Program-made: the position numbers and the translations under genes
The notes under the pieces: generated by a model
The model's input: only the letters and a program-made list of their open reading frames with translations
Told to the model about the DNA's origin: nothing
Databases searched by the model: none
Shown here: piece by piece, positions 18,063-28,620 of the stretch
Layout: each line of letters starts with the position of its first letter
Position numbering within the stretch: position 1 is the stretch's first letter
Origin: Acinetobacter higginsii
GTDB taxonomy: Bacteria > Pseudomonadota > Gammaproteobacteria > Pseudomonadales > Moraxellaceae
Assembly: GCF_000369525.1 (NCBI RefSeq)
Contig: NZ_KB850071.1
Location: forward strand, 1 to 64,000
Direction of reading: 5' to 3'
Length of the DNA: 64,000 bases

Positions 18063-19238
18063 GTGGCTATATCTGTATTAGTAATTAACTGTGGTTCATC
18101 ATCAATCAAGTACGCGCTCATCTCGGAACGTCGTGAAGACCGTATTTATGGTTTGGCAGAGAATTTAGGGGCTGCCGACGCCCGTATTAAAGGAGTCACA
18201 CTGGGTGGCGAACCACTGGAACTTTCGATTCCGTATGCAGATCACGCCAAAGCACTTGAAACCTTATTGGCCCGTTTAGCCAATTATAACCCACAGGCGA
18301 TTGGACACCGTGTCGTTCACGGCGGTAACATCACCAAAGCAGAATTACTCACACCAGAGTTGGTTGAGCGTATTGAAGCCGCAACGCCTCTCGCCCCTCT
18401 ACACAATCCAGCACATTTGATTGGGATCGAAGCAACCATGCGCTTGTTCCCACAATTACCACAAGTTGCTGTATTCGATACTGCCTTCCACCAAACCATG
18501 CCCGAACGCGCCTACCGTTATGCCTTGCCACAATTTTTATATACAGCACACCAAGTACGTCGCTATGGTTTTCATGGCACCAGCCATGCCTATGTCACTG
18601 AACGTGCCAGCGAATTGGCAGGTCATAAAAATGAAGGTGGCTGGCTCAGCGCACACTTGGGCAATGGTAGTTCGACTTGTGCAGTATGGAATGGTCATAG
18701 CGTCGATACGTCAATGGGCATGACCCCACTTGAAGGTGTGGTGATGGGAACCCGTAGTGGTGATGTCGATCCGAGTTTGCATTTATTCCTTGCCAGTAAC
18801 CTCGGCTGGGATATCCAAAAAATTGACAGCATGTTAAATAAAGAAAGTGGCTTATTGGGCTTATCTGGTTTATCCAATGATATGCGCACCTTGGTTGAAG
18901 CCTCTGAAAATGGTCATGATGGTGCAACCCTTGCCATTGAAGTATTCTGCTATCGCCTCGCCAAATCTTTATCGGCAATGAGTTGCGGTCTACCACGTCT
19001 GGATGGTTTAGTATTTACAGGTGGTATTGGTGAAAACTCGGCTTATGTCCGTGAAAAGACTTTAGGCTATTTGGCACATTTCGGTTTTCAATTTAGTAAA
19101 GAGAAAAATAATGCATTGCCGCGTGGCACAGAAGGTCGTATCGATAATGGTACAGGACCACAAATTTGGGTGATTCCAACCGATGAAGAAGGCCGTATTG
19201 CCAAAGAAACCCGTCAAGTACTTGAACCAACAGCTTAA
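18063..19238 (+). CDS. ackA: Acetate kinase AckA
   Basis: 391 aa. Interconverts acetate plus ATP and acetyl phosphate. The N-terminal [15 protein letters not shown] is the ASKHA-fold phosphate loop; [26 protein letters not shown] and FTGGIGENS follow in family order. Start is GTG. It lies 29 bases before pta, so the two form the acetate activation/overflow operon. Acetyl phosphate made here can also phosphorylate response regulators. Confidence 0.96.
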   Translation: MAISVLVINCGSSSIKYALISERREDRIYGLAENLGAADARIKGVTLGGEPLELSIPYADHAKALETLLARLANYNPQAIGHRVVHGGNITKAELLTPELVERIEAATPLAPLHNPAHLIGIEATMRLFPQLPQVAVFDTAFHQTMPERAYRYALPQFLYTAHQVRRYGFHGTSHAYVTERASELAGHKNEGGWLSAHLGNGSSTCAVWNGHSVDTSMGMTPLEGVVMGTRSGDVDPSLHLFLASNLGWDIQKIDSMLNKESGLLGLSGLSNDMRTLVEASENGHDGATLAIEVFCYRLAKSLSAMSCGLPRLDGLVFTGGIGENSAYVREKTLGYLAHFGFQFSKEKNNALPRGTEGRIDNGTGPQIWVIPTDEEGRIAKETRQVLEPTA

Positions 19239-19267
19239 TCAACCTATTAAAAGAATTTAAGGTCACT

Positions 19268-21403
19268 ATGAATACGATTTTACTCATTCCCACAGGTGAA
19301 GGTGTTGGCTTAACTTCAGCCTGCTTAGGTATGATCTACGCGCTGGATTGTAAAGGGATTAATGCGGGTTTCTTAAAACCTTATTCTCAAATTGCAGACA
19401 CCACGGTTGACCGTACCACGACACTCTATCGCCATTTATTTCAGCATAAATCTGCCGAGCCAATCACCTATGAAAGACTGACACAACTGATTGCCTTGGG
19501 TGAAACAGATGAATTGCTTGAAGAAGCCGTTGCGCTACACCGTCAAATTTCAGCTGATCATGATGTGATTATCGTTGAAGGTTTGGTTCCGAATGGACAA
19601 GATCATTTTGTCAGTGAAATTAATGCCGCGCTTGCCCAAGCACTAGATGCGCAAGTGGTTTTGGTCAGCACCGCAGATTTAGCTGATCCACGTAAAACAG
19701 CAGAAAGAGTCGATGCGCACTTACGTCAATTCGGTGGCGCGGCCTCAGCACGCACGACAGGCGTGTTGTTTATGCGAACCAAAGGCTTGCCTGAGGGCAC
19801 GGCCGAAATTCCAGTCACACTTGATCCAAGTCTACGCCTAGACCAGCACATCGATGCGTTTGCCTTAGAGTTACAACGTTATAACCGCTTTATGGGAACC
19901 GATGAACTCCCGATTATTGGATTGGTGCCATTCAGCAATACCCTCAGCGTGCCACGTAGTTTAGATATCGCTTCGATCATCAATGGCACATGGTTGCATC
20001 AAGGTGAGGCTAAACAACGTCGTATTCTACATACCAGTTTAATTGCATCCAATATCGAATCAGAATTGCATAAATTTGTTGCGGGCGAATTGATTATTAG
20101 CGCATCACAACGCACCGATGCGATCTTGGCAGCCAGTCTTGCCAGCAGCAATGGTACACCGCTGGCGGGTCTGGTTTTAACCGAGCAAGCTGCGCCTGCA
20201 AGCAATGTACTCGAATTTTGCCAAAGTGCGATTAAGCAAGGGCTCCCGATCTTACACACACCTTTAGATACCTTAGAAACGGCACAACTGCTGCATCGCT
20301 TTGGCAATGAAATTCCAATTGATGATACTGAACGTGCCGAGCAAGTGACCCGTTTCGTATCCAGTCATTTAGATAGTAATTGGCTGGATCAACATACCCA
20401 GAACAACTTGCATCCTCGCTTATCACCATCTGCTTTCCGTTACGAGCTGGTACAAAAATCCATTGCTGCGAAAAAACGTATTGTCCTGCCTGAGGGGGAT
20501 GAGCCACGTACGGTACAAGCGGCTGTGATCTGTCAAACCCGTGGCATTGCACAGTGTATTCTATTGGCAAAACCTGAATCGGTTGCCGAAGTAGCTAAAG
20601 CACGCGGTATTCAGTTACCCGATGATTTACAAATCATTGATCCAGATACCATCCGTGACCAATATATCGAACCGATGGTGGAACTGCGTAAAGGTAAGCT
20701 TGATGCACTACAAGCCAAAGCACAGCTACAAGATACCGTGGTGCTCGGCACCATGATGTTAGCACTCGATCAAGTCGATGGTTTGGTGTCTGGTGCGATT
20801 CATACCACTGCTAACACCGTACGCCCTGCATTCCAACTCATTAAAACTGCACCAAATTACTCACTGGTATCATCGATTTTCTTTATGTTGTTGCCTGATG
20901 AAGTCTATGTCTATGGTGACTGTGCCATCAATCCTGACCCAAATGCAGAACAACTTGCCGAGATTGCGATTCAGTCTGCGGATTCAGCCAAAGCCTTTGG
21001 TCTCGATCCACGTATCGCCATGATCAGTTATTCAACGGGAACCTCAGGTACCGGTGCAGATGTTGAGAAAGTAGCTGAAGCCACCAAAATCGCACAGCAA
21101 CGCCGTCCAGATTTATTGATTGATGGGCCCTTACAATACGATGCTGCTTCGGTTGAAAGCGTCGGTCGCCAAAAAGCACCAGACTCGCAAGTGGCGGGAC
21201 GTGCCAATGTATTTATTTTCCCTGATTTAAATACAGGTAATACCACCTATAAAGCGGTACAACGTGCTGCCAATGTTGTGAGTGTCGGGCCAATGCTACA
21301 AGGTTTAAATAAACCTGTGAATGACTTGTCTCGCGGCGCATTGGTGGATGATATTGTGTTTACCATTGCTCTGACGGCGATTCAGGCGAAGCAACAAGAT
21401 TAA
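19268..21403 (+). CDS. pta: Phosphate acetyltransferase Pta (long form)
   Basis: 711 aa, long three-domain Pta. Interconverts acetyl-CoA plus phosphate and acetyl phosphate. An N-terminal P-loop-like domain (MNTILLIPTGEGVGLTS), a middle DRTGG domain and the C-terminal catalytic PTA_PTB domain (from about residue 385, with RIVLPEGDEPRTVQAA and GPMLQGLNKPVNDLSRG) are all present. Forms an operon with ackA. Confidence 0.96.
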   Translation: MNTILLIPTGEGVGLTSACLGMIYALDCKGINAGFLKPYSQIADTTVDRTTTLYRHLFQHKSAEPITYERLTQLIALGETDELLEEAVALHRQISADHDVIIVEGLVPNGQDHFVSEINAALAQALDAQVVLVSTADLADPRKTAERVDAHLRQFGGAASARTTGVLFMRTKGLPEGTAEIPVTLDPSLRLDQHIDAFALELQRYNRFMGTDELPIIGLVPFSNTLSVPRSLDIASIINGTWLHQGEAKQRRILHTSLIASNIESELHKFVAGELIISASQRTDAILAASLASSNGTPLAGLVLTEQAAPASNVLEFCQSAIKQGLPILHTPLDTLETAQLLHRFGNEIPIDDTERAEQVTRFVSSHLDSNWLDQHTQNNLHPRLSPSAFRYELVQKSIAAKKRIVLPEGDEPRTVQAAVICQTRGIAQCILLAKPESVAEVAKARGIQLPDDLQIIDPDTIRDQYIEPMVELRKGKLDALQAKAQLQDTVVLGTMMLALDQVDGLVSGAIHTTANTVRPAFQLIKTAPNYSLVSSIFFMLLPDEVYVYGDCAINPDPNAEQLAEIAIQSADSAKAFGLDPRIAMISYSTGTSGTGADVEKVAEATKIAQQRRPDLLIDGPLQYDAASVESVGRQKAPDSQVAGRANVFIFPDLNTGNTTYKAVQRAANVVSVGPMLQGLNKPVNDLSRGALVDDIVFTIALTAIQAKQQD

Positions 21404-21423
21404 ATCCACTATTCGATTGAAAT

Positions 21424-21460
21424 TGAAAAAGCCCTTTAGATTGAAAGGGCTTTTTCATTA
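21424..21460. terminator. Bidirectional terminator, pta / methyltransferase
   Basis: Stem GAAAAAGCCCTTT / AAAGGGCTTTTTC; it overlaps the last codon of the convergent methyltransferase gene. Confidence 0.88.
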
Positions 21461-22066
21461 GCAGTATTGAGCTAACCAGACCGTATGCCCCGTACATTCA
21501 ACATCTTCAGCAATCATTTTAATCAGCTTAAACCCATTGTGTTGCAGCAAAGTCTGATATTCCTGCGCTGAGAGACTGGCATGGTACAGTGGCTCTCCAC
21601 ATAACGAACCAATCGCCTCGCCCTGTGCAGGACCACTGCTAAACATTAAAGCTGTACCTGATTGTGCATATTCAGCAAAACGTTTAAACATGTTGCGTTG
21701 ATCATCTTGGGTTAAATGGAAGAAACTATCCCACGCAACAATGCCCTGAAACTTTTGTTCAGTAAAGTACTCCCGAAAATCTTGCTGCACCCAGACTTGT
21801 TCAGGGAAAGACTGCCGTGCCATTTCAATCATGTATTCCGAAGCATCTACCCCTGTTACCTGATGTCCTTGCGCAATAAAATAGGCAGCTATCGGCTGCC
21901 CTGGGCCACAGCCCAAATCCAAAATACTGGCCGAGCTTGGGAGCAACGTTAGAAAACGATCAAGCCAAACTTTCTCAATTAGTACCTTGCCTCGTTGTTC
22001 AATCCATTCACGCGCATGCTGCTGGTAGAGTTCAATAATATGCTGTGCTAGATATTCCTGTACCAT
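21458..22066 (-). CDS. Class I SAM-dependent methyltransferase
   Basis: 202 aa. Motif I is ILDLGCGPGQPIAAYF (about 71-86) with the ribose-binding acid in VTGVDASEYM. The C-terminal half has FDLHE-like features only weakly, so the substrate cannot be named. It follows the EamA transporter on the same strand after 33 bases and may be co-transcribed with it. Confidence 0.8.
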   Translation of the reverse strand: MVQEYLAQHIIELYQQHAREWIEQRGKVLIEKVWLDRFLTLLPSSASILDLGCGPGQPIAAYFIAQGHQVTGVDASEYMIEMARQSFPEQVWVQQDFREYFTEQKFQGIVAWDSFFHLTQDDQRNMFKRFAEYAQSGTALMFSSGPAQGEAIGSLCGEPLYHASLSAQEYQTLLQHNGFKLIKMIAEDVECTGHTVWLAQYC

Positions 22067-22099
22067 GTCATTGCTTTTTTAAAGCCATTGAGCAAAATC

Positions 22100-23014
22100 T
22101 TAACAAGATTCTGGCTTATTTAATGTCTGAATTTTCTTGGTTTGTGGCCCTTTTACAAAAAAAATCGCATTGCCACATAGGATCAAAATCACCCCAATCA
22201 CCGCATTCATTTGCCAATGATAATCCTCCCATACCGTCGAAATCACCAATGCGACCAAAGGAAATAGCAAGGTACTATAGGCTGCCTTACCCGCACCAAT
22301 CCGTCCGACCAGATAGAAATAGGCAGTGAAACCGATCACTGAACCAAAGATCGCGAGATACAGTAAAGCACTCACTGCACTGAATTGCATACTCGGGAAA
22401 AACTGATCCTGTCTAAACCATGAAATCAACGCCATCAACAGTGAGCCATACAACATACCGTAGGCATTGGTGGTAAAAATATCCAAGCCATGTTTTTGAT
22501 GACGCGTACTGATCATATTGCCCAAAGAGAAACCATAAGTCCCTAAAATACAGAGTCCAATACCGATCAATGTATTGCGATTTAACGTTGTTCCCACCAC
22601 GTCATGCCAAAACAAGGCAATAATCCCGAGTACACCTAATAAGGCCGCAGGATAAAAGCGCGAAGAAACCTGCTGAGAGAAAAATAATCGGGCATTGATG
22701 GTATTAAAAATCACCGCCATGGAAAAAATCACGGCCTCTAAACCACTACTGATATATTGCACTGCATAATAAAAACAGACAAAGTTAAAGCCAAAAATAC
22801 AGCAGGCCTGCAACATACAGAACAGATGATCTTTGCCTGCCAGTTTCTGCAACTTTCGGCTCAAAGCAACGAAAGCAAATAACACCATTGCAGAAATAAA
22901 AAAACGCCAGAACACCGCAACATTGGCTGAAATCCCACTTTGTTGTTGCAGCGTAATCGCAATCCATGTGGTTCCCCAGATCACCACCACCAAAGCATAT
23001 AACAGCGCATTCAT
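22100..23014 (-). CDS. EamA/DMT-family membrane exporter
   Basis: 304 aa with ten hydrophobic segments in two EamA halves (WGTTWIAITLQ at the start of half one; GSVIGFTAYFYLV in half two). Drug/metabolite transporters of this kind often export amino acids or related metabolites. It is divergent from an AraC-type gene, the likely regulator, and is followed by a methyltransferase gene. Confidence 0.85.
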   Translation of the reverse strand: MNALLYALVVVIWGTTWIAITLQQQSGISANVAVFWRFFISAMVLFAFVALSRKLQKLAGKDHLFCMLQACCIFGFNFVCFYYAVQYISSGLEAVIFSMAVIFNTINARLFFSQQVSSRFYPAALLGVLGIIALFWHDVVGTTLNRNTLIGIGLCILGTYGFSLGNMISTRHQKHGLDIFTTNAYGMLYGSLLMALISWFRQDQFFPSMQFSAVSALLYLAIFGSVIGFTAYFYLVGRIGAGKAAYSTLLFPLVALVISTVWEDYHWQMNAVIGVILILCGNAIFFVKGPQTKKIQTLNKPESC

Positions 23015-23197
23015 ATCATTAGAACCAAACTCAATTACCTCGACGACTATTTTGCTGCTTTTGAGGTCATGATTACTTGCACCATCTTGCGATGATTATC
23101 ATGGATTTGCGTTTTTCTAGAAATTTTTTGACCAGATGACAAAACTGGCTGAAAGTTCTACACTAAACTGGATCATATTTGGCACTGCGTATAGAAG

Positions 23198-24058
23198 ATG
23201 AAATATCAGATTCTAGATCAATTACAGCAATATAAAGCGCAATTGCTCGACTCGGTAGAACTGGGTTCGGGTATGCAGTTGGCCATGTGGCAAAATAACC
23301 AAGACCGTGTCAGCGTCTGTAGCAATCACCATACCCTAAGTATGTATATTCAGGGTGGTTATGAAAGCTATCAAAAAACCCAACAGGGCTGGCACAATGG
23401 CGGTGGCCCTGACCGTATGTGTCTGATGCCACAAGACTTTGAGTCGACTTGGGACTTACGTGATCCCCTCACCTTCGTACATCTTTACTATACTGAACAG
23501 CACTTACAACGTGTGGCCGAACAAGTCTGGGATCGCGAACCGAGTCAAATTATTTTAAATCCACAAATTTTTGTGGCTGACCCACAAATTTCGATGATCT
23601 ATCGACACTTTTTACTCAATGGCGCATGGCAAGATCGTGAAAACCATTTGCAGATGAGTACCGCAACAACGCTATTACTCAATCATCTGATCAAAAATTA
23701 TAGTCATGCCCGATGGCAAGCACCTGAAGTCAAAGGGGGGCTCTCGCCTTATGTGCTTAAGCAGTTATTGGAATGGATTGATCAACATCTCCATTTGAGT
23801 TTGACCTTGTCTGATCTGGCACAACAAGCGCAACTCAGCGAGTATCATTTTGCGCATATGTTTAAACAATCGATGCAGATGCCACCGCATCAATATGTGA
23901 TGCAACGCCGTCTTGAGCGTGCCCATCAAGCACTAGAACAGACCACAACGAATCTGACAGAGATTGCTGGGCAATATGGATTTAGCTCAAGCAGCCATTT
24001 TAGCCATCGCTTTAAGAAACAGTTTGGCTATAGCCCATCTCAACTGAGAAAAAACTAA
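23198..24058 (+). CDS. AraC-family transcriptional regulator
   Basis: 286 aa. N-terminal sensor domain (~1-180) and C-terminal double helix-turn-helix (from about 188): LSDLAQQAQLSEYHFAHMFK and IAGQYGFSSSSHFSHRFKK, ending GYSPSQLRKN, the AraC signature. It is divergent from the EamA exporter and probably controls it. The ligand is unknown. Confidence 0.9.
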   Translation: MKYQILDQLQQYKAQLLDSVELGSGMQLAMWQNNQDRVSVCSNHHTLSMYIQGGYESYQKTQQGWHNGGGPDRMCLMPQDFESTWDLRDPLTFVHLYYTEQHLQRVAEQVWDREPSQIILNPQIFVADPQISMIYRHFLLNGAWQDRENHLQMSTATTLLLNHLIKNYSHARWQAPEVKGGLSPYVLKQLLEWIDQHLHLSLTLSDLAQQAQLSEYHFAHMFKQSMQMPPHQYVMQRRLERAHQALEQTTTNLTEIAGQYGFSSSSHFSHRFKKQFGYSPSQLRKN

Positions 24059-24206
24059 AATCCAAAGCGCACCTTTGGTTGATGCAATTTAGATCAAAGG
24101 CTTACTTTAGACCTTTAGCCAAATCTAAGCTAAAACTCCCACATTCATTCCTTTTTGTCATATAATTTAGCCCGCCAGCTAATCGCCCGCTCAAGAGAAA
24201 TTTGAT

Positions 24207-25733
24207 ATGACAACGATCATCAAACAAGATGACTTGATTACATCAATCAAGGATGCCCTGCAGTTTATTTCTTACTATCACCCACAAGACTTCATCCAAG
24301 CGATGAGCCGTGCTTATGATCGTGAAGAAAACAAAGCTGCAAAAGATGCTATTGCCCAAATCCTTATCAACTCACGTATGTGTGCTGAAGGTCACCGACC
24401 AATCTGTCAGGATACAGGGATCGTTAACGTTTTCCTTGAAGTCGGCTTAGATGTTAAATTTGATTTAACCATGAGCTTGGATGATGCTGTAAATGAAGGT
24501 GTACGCCAAGGTTACCTAGAGAACTCAAACGTACTCCGTGCTTCTGTTTTAGCAGATCCAGCTTTTGGTCGTAAAAATACCAAAGACAACACCCCTGCCG
24601 TGATTCATTACAAACTCGTTCCTGGTAATAAAGTTGATATTACCGTTGCAGCGAAAGGTGGCGGTTCAGAAAATAAATCTAAACTTGCGATGTTAAATCC
24701 ATCTGATTCAATCGTGGATTGGGTACTTAAAACTGTCCCAACTATGGGTGCAGGTTGGTGCCCACCAGGTATGCTCGGTATTGGTATCGGTGGTACTGCA
24801 GAAAAAGCCATGATGCTTGCAAAAGAAGCACTTATGGAAGAAATCAACATGGACGAATTACTTCGTCGTGGCCCACAAAGCAAAATGGAAGAACTCCGTA
24901 TCGAGATCTTCGAGAAAGTGAATGCATTGGGTATTGGCGCACAAGGTCTTGGTGGTTTAACCACAGTACTTGATATTAAAATCAAGGATTACCCATGTCA
25001 TGCGGCAGGTAAGCCAGTCGGTATGATTCCAAACTGTGCTGCGACTCGTCACGCACACTTCCAGTTAGATGGTACTGGTGTTGCACATATTCAAGCACCA
25101 AAACTTGAAGACTACCCTGCTGTAACATGGGATTCGTCTCAATCGAAGCGTGTCAACCTTGATACCATTACTCAAGAAGAAATGAATGCTTGGAAGCCAG
25201 GCGATACATTATTATTGAACGGTACCATTTATACAGGCCGTGATGCTGCACATAAGCGCATGGTTGACATGTTAAATAATGGTGAAGAACTTCCAGTGGA
25301 TCTAAAAGGTAAATTCATTTACTACGTAGGTCCAGTCGATCCAGTTGGCGATGAAGTGGTTGGTCCTGCTGGCCCAACAACAGCAACCCGTATGGATAAG
25401 TTCACTCGTCAAGTTTTAGAAGCAACTGGCTTATTCGGCATGATTGGTAAAGCGGATCGTGGTCCTGCTGCAATTGAAGCGATCAAAGACAATCAAGCAA
25501 CTTATTTGATGGCTGTTGGTGGTGCTGCTTACCTCGTGTCTAAAGCAGTTCGTGAAGCTGAAGTCGTTGCTTTTGCAGACTTAGGTATGGAAGCAATCTA
25601 CAAATTCGTAGTTGAAGATATGCCTGTTTCTGTTGCAGTTGATGTGAATGGTACTTCGATCCATGCAACAGCACCAAAAATCTGGCAAGCGAAAATCGGT
25701 AAGATTCCAGTAGTTGATGCTGCTGCGTCATAA
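24207..25733 (+). CDS. fumA: Class I fumarate hydratase ([4Fe-4S])
   Basis: 508 aa, iron-sulfur fumarase that interconverts fumarate and malate in the TCA cycle. Family features: MCAEGHRPICQDTG (cluster Cys region), AAKGGGSENKSKLAML, GIGIGGTAEKAM and a C-terminal beta domain beginning near GDTLLLNGTIYTGRDAAHKR. Length and the fused alpha-beta layout match FumA/FumB. Class I enzymes are sensitive to superoxide and iron limitation. A TATAAT at 24160-24165 could be its -10 element. Confidence 0.94.
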   Translation: MTTIIKQDDLITSIKDALQFISYYHPQDFIQAMSRAYDREENKAAKDAIAQILINSRMCAEGHRPICQDTGIVNVFLEVGLDVKFDLTMSLDDAVNEGVRQGYLENSNVLRASVLADPAFGRKNTKDNTPAVIHYKLVPGNKVDITVAAKGGGSENKSKLAMLNPSDSIVDWVLKTVPTMGAGWCPPGMLGIGIGGTAEKAMMLAKEALMEEINMDELLRRGPQSKMEELRIEIFEKVNALGIGAQGLGGLTTVLDIKIKDYPCHAAGKPVGMIPNCAATRHAHFQLDGTGVAHIQAPKLEDYPAVTWDSSQSKRVNLDTITQEEMNAWKPGDTLLLNGTIYTGRDAAHKRMVDMLNNGEELPVDLKGKFIYYVGPVDPVGDEVVGPAGPTTATRMDKFTRQVLEATGLFGMIGKADRGPAAIEAIKDNQATYLMAVGGAAYLVSKAVREAEVVAFADLGMEAIYKFVVEDMPVSVAVDVNGTSIHATAPKIWQAKIGKIPVVDAAAS

Positions 25734-25752
25734 ATAATACTCATACAATAAT

Positions 25753-25788
25753 CATAGCCGAATCATCGTATTCGGCTATTTTTTTGCC
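25753..25788 (+). terminator. fumA terminator
   Basis: Stem ATAGCCGAAT / ATTCGGCTAT followed by seven T. Confidence 0.9.
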
Positions 25789-25840
25789 TGCGGCTTCTGC
25801 TAAATTATAAAAAAGACGAGAACAATAAGGCGGTCTATAG

Positions 25841-26383
25841 ATGAATAAATACATGTTCAACATGGTGATTGGACTTTGCCTTCTCGTTGGCATGCAAAAT
25901 ACCTTTGCATCCCCAGCCCAGAGTAAATCCGTCAAAGAACTGATCAAACTGAGCGAGCTCGAGAATGTTTTAAACACCTCACTCGATGAAATGCAACCGA
26001 CACTCGATCTTGAAGCGGAAAATATTTTATTAAGAGTCTTAGGAAAAGAAGAACTGACCACAACACAAGAACATCTTGCTGTGTTGGAATTGAGCCAGTT
26101 ACTGAAAGATACCAGTTCAAAAGTCTTTGCTCGCCCCGAAACTATTCGGGCAATCGAGAAGATTTATGCAGACACCTTGAGTGAAGAAGAAATACAAGCC
26201 TATTTGAAATTCTTAAAAACACCGGAAGGTAAATCCATTAATCAAAAAACATTGCAAATCAGTACGCATATTTTTCAATATATGAATAACTTAAGCCAAA
26301 AAAACTTAAATGATCCAGAGCAGAGCTCGCAATTAAAAGAGCAGTTCCTCACCATCATCAAACCTTTAATTCAGGATGAGTAA
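25841..26383 (+). CDS. Secreted DUF2059 protein
   Basis: 180 aa, signal peptide ending near TFA-SP (residue ~24). The rest is mostly helical. The stretch LSEEEIQAYLKFLKTPEGKS is the typical DUF2059 pattern. DUF2059 proteins are periplasmic or outer-membrane associated and of unknown function. It converges with the DUF2846 lipoprotein gene; the stops are 14 bases apart with no clear terminator. Confidence 0.8.
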   Translation: MNKYMFNMVIGLCLLVGMQNTFASPAQSKSVKELIKLSELENVLNTSLDEMQPTLDLEAENILLRVLGKEELTTTQEHLAVLELSQLLKDTSSKVFARPETIRAIEKIYADTLSEEEIQAYLKFLKTPEGKSINQKTLQISTHIFQYMNNLSQKNLNDPEQSSQLKEQFLTIIKPLIQDE

Positions 26384-26397
26384 CTGCTCAAGTAAAC

Positions 26398-27114
26398 CTA
26401 CCAAGTTAATGGATTCCAAAGTTTAAATGGCTTAACCAAATGCACTTCTGACTTTTCATCATACTTTGCTGGTTTTAATTCTTGAGGTTTTGAACGAACC
26501 TTACCCGATGCATCTTGAGCGACAAAGTTATAGCTAGAAGATTTTAACCGTGTGAATGCGATTTCCTGATGTGCCACCTTGTCAGGCGTAATCATAAATG
26601 GGCCTGTATGCTCACTACGTGAAATCTTATTTTCTTCATCGTATTTAATAAAATAAGTTTGTGCAGCATCTACAGTAAAATCGAGATATTTCGGCTTTTG
26701 GAAATGTAATCCTGCCAAAGGACGGCTTACACTCAAGCGATAAGTCCCAGCAGGTAGTTCCACCCAGTAATAATGATTATGTAATAAGCTCGGAATACGA
26801 TGCCCATTGATAAATAAATTGGCCGCAGCAATTTCCTGACGGTTCCAACGTGTATCTGGACGATATAAATAAACCACCGCAGCTTGTTCATTTTGCGGTT
26901 TGACTGGGGCGTAATATTGGCCTAACTTTTGATTAACCCAACCACCAACAGAGAAGCCACCCACATGATATTGATCCAATAGACCTGGTTCTTTTTCAGT
27001 ATCGACAGCTGGTAAGGTTGCAGTCAGTGCGGTTGGTTTTTCTTCAACTGTCTTATGACTTTGACAGCCAGCCAATACCCCAGCACAACATAATGACAAT
27101 ATTAAATAACGCAT
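26398..27114 (-). CDS. DUF2846-like lipoprotein
   Basis: 238 aa. Signal peptide with lipobox LAGC (Cys at about 16) indicates a lipoprotein. The middle (AAVVYLYRP, INGHRIPSLLHNHYYWVELP, AGTYRLSVSR) matches the DUF2846 beta-sandwich found in small envelope lipoproteins. A TTG start 12 bases upstream is possible, but the ATG at 27114 has GAGGGA six bases before it. Function unknown. Confidence 0.8.
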   Translation of the reverse strand: MRYLILSLCCAGVLAGCQSHKTVEEKPTALTATLPAVDTEKEPGLLDQYHVGGFSVGGWVNQKLGQYYAPVKPQNEQAAVVYLYRPDTRWNRQEIAAANLFINGHRIPSLLHNHYYWVELPAGTYRLSVSRPLAGLHFQKPKYLDFTVDAAQTYFIKYDEENKISRSEHTGPFMITPDKVAHQEIAFTRLKSSSYNFVAQDASGKVRSKPQELKPAKYDEKSEVHLVKPFKLWNPLTW

Positions 27115-27215
27115 GACATCCCTCAAGGCGTTTTCTTGGATTTATTTTTAACAGCGCAAAACTATGCACATTTTTTCAATTTTTTAAGATTAACACCTCA
27201 ACGCCTAATTGCAAA

Positions 27216-27255
27216 TAAAAAAAGCATGAAAAGCCAAGCCTTTCATGCTTTTTTA
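27216..27255. terminator. Terminator after clpX
   Basis: Stem AAAAAAGCATGAAA / TTTCATGCTTTTTT; A-run and T-run allow use on both strands, but it sits just past the clpX stop. Confidence 0.88.
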
Positions 27256-27267
27256 GATGAATGAGAA

Positions 27268-28578
27268 TTAGGCTGATTTAGAATCAATCACCTTCAAATC
27301 CTTCTTTTCAGTTGCTTCTGGCGTACCCACTTGTGGTAAACGCTCTGCTTTGAATGTTGGCTTAGCCGTGCCATTAATGACAGCTTCATTCAAAATAACA
27401 GTACCAACATCCGTACGACTCGGTAAGTCATACATCGTTTCAAGTAATACGTTTTCCAGAATAGAACGTAAACCACGCGCACCAGTATTACGTTCAAGTG
27501 CTTTCTTCGCCACAGCACGTAACGCAGACTCATCAAAGACAAGGTCTACATTTTCCATGGTGAAAAGATATTGGTATTGACGTGTTAATGCATTTTTAGG
27601 CTCTGTCAGAATCTGCATTAATGCTTCTTCATCCAGCTCTTCCAATGTTGCAATCACTGGCAAACGACCGATAAATTCAGGAATCAAACCGAATTTAACC
27701 AGATCCGTTGCTTCTACTTGACGGAACAACTCAGAGACTTTTTTACTGTCATCTTTATTCTTCACATCTGCTGTAAAACCAATCCCACCTTTCTCTTGGC
27801 GCTGTTGTACGATTTTTTCCAAGCCAGAGAATGCACCACCACAGATGAACAGGATGTTGGCTGTATCAATCTGGATGAATTCTTGCTGTGGATGCTTACG
27901 GCCACCTTGTGGTGGAATAGACGCAACTGTACCTTCAATCATTTTTAACAATGCTTGTTGTACGCCCTCACCAGACACATCACGCGTAATTGAAGGATTT
28001 TCAGATTTACGGGTAATCTTATCAATCTCATCAATATAGATAATGCCTTTTTGTGCTTTCTCTACATCGTAATCCGCTTTCTGCAATAATTTCTGCACGA
28101 TGTTTTCAACATCTTCACCCACATAACCTGCTTCGGTTAAAGTGGTTGCATCTGCCATCGCAAATGGAACATCAAGCAAACGCGCAAGTGTTTGTGCAAG
28201 TAATGTTTTACCTGAACCTGTCGGTCCAATCAGCAAAATATTACTTTTTGCGATTTCAATCTCTTGATGCCCGTGAGTCGACTGGCCTACTTTTAAACGC
28301 TTATAGTGGTTATAGACCGCAACAGATAAGGTTTTCTTCGCAACATCTTGTCCAATCACATATTGGTCCAAGGCAGCACGTATTTCATGTGGTTTTGGCA
28401 GGGCTTTAGTTGCCCAATCACCTGCTTCAACTTGTTGACTGGTTTGAACGAGATCTAAGCAGACATCTACACACTCATTACAAATATATGCGTCCTCACC
28501 AGCAATCAATTTTCCAACTTCAGATTGCGTTTTACCACAAAATGAACAATGTTTTTGTCCTTGAGGATGTTCGGACAT
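27268..28578 (-). CDS. clpX: ClpX, unfoldase of the ClpXP protease
   Basis: 436 aa AAA+ ATPase that recognises, unfolds and feeds substrates to ClpP. Zinc-binding domain with Cys 11, 14, 33, 36; Walker A GPTGSGKT (118-125); Walker [10 protein letters not shown]; and the ClpP-contact loop IGF near [10 protein letters not shown]. It follows clpP by 42 bases in the same direction. Order tig-clpP-clpX is the standard one. Confidence 0.97.
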   Translation of the reverse strand: MSEHPQGQKHCSFCGKTQSEVGKLIAGEDAYICNECVDVCLDLVQTSQQVEAGDWATKALPKPHEIRAALDQYVIGQDVAKKTLSVAVYNHYKRLKVGQSTHGHQEIEIAKSNILLIGPTGSGKTLLAQTLARLLDVPFAMADATTLTEAGYVGEDVENIVQKLLQKADYDVEKAQKGIIYIDEIDKITRKSENPSITRDVSGEGVQQALLKMIEGTVASIPPQGGRKHPQQEFIQIDTANILFICGGAFSGLEKIVQQRQEKGGIGFTADVKNKDDSKKVSELFRQVEATDLVKFGLIPEFIGRLPVIATLEELDEEALMQILTEPKNALTRQYQYLFTMENVDLVFDESALRAVAKKALERNTGARGLRSILENVLLETMYDLPSRTDVGTVILNEAVINGTAKPTFKAERLPQVGTPEATEKKDLKVIDSKSA

Positions 28579-28620
28579 ATTTACTCCACAACTTAAATCT
28601 TAAACTTAGGTCCTAAAAAA

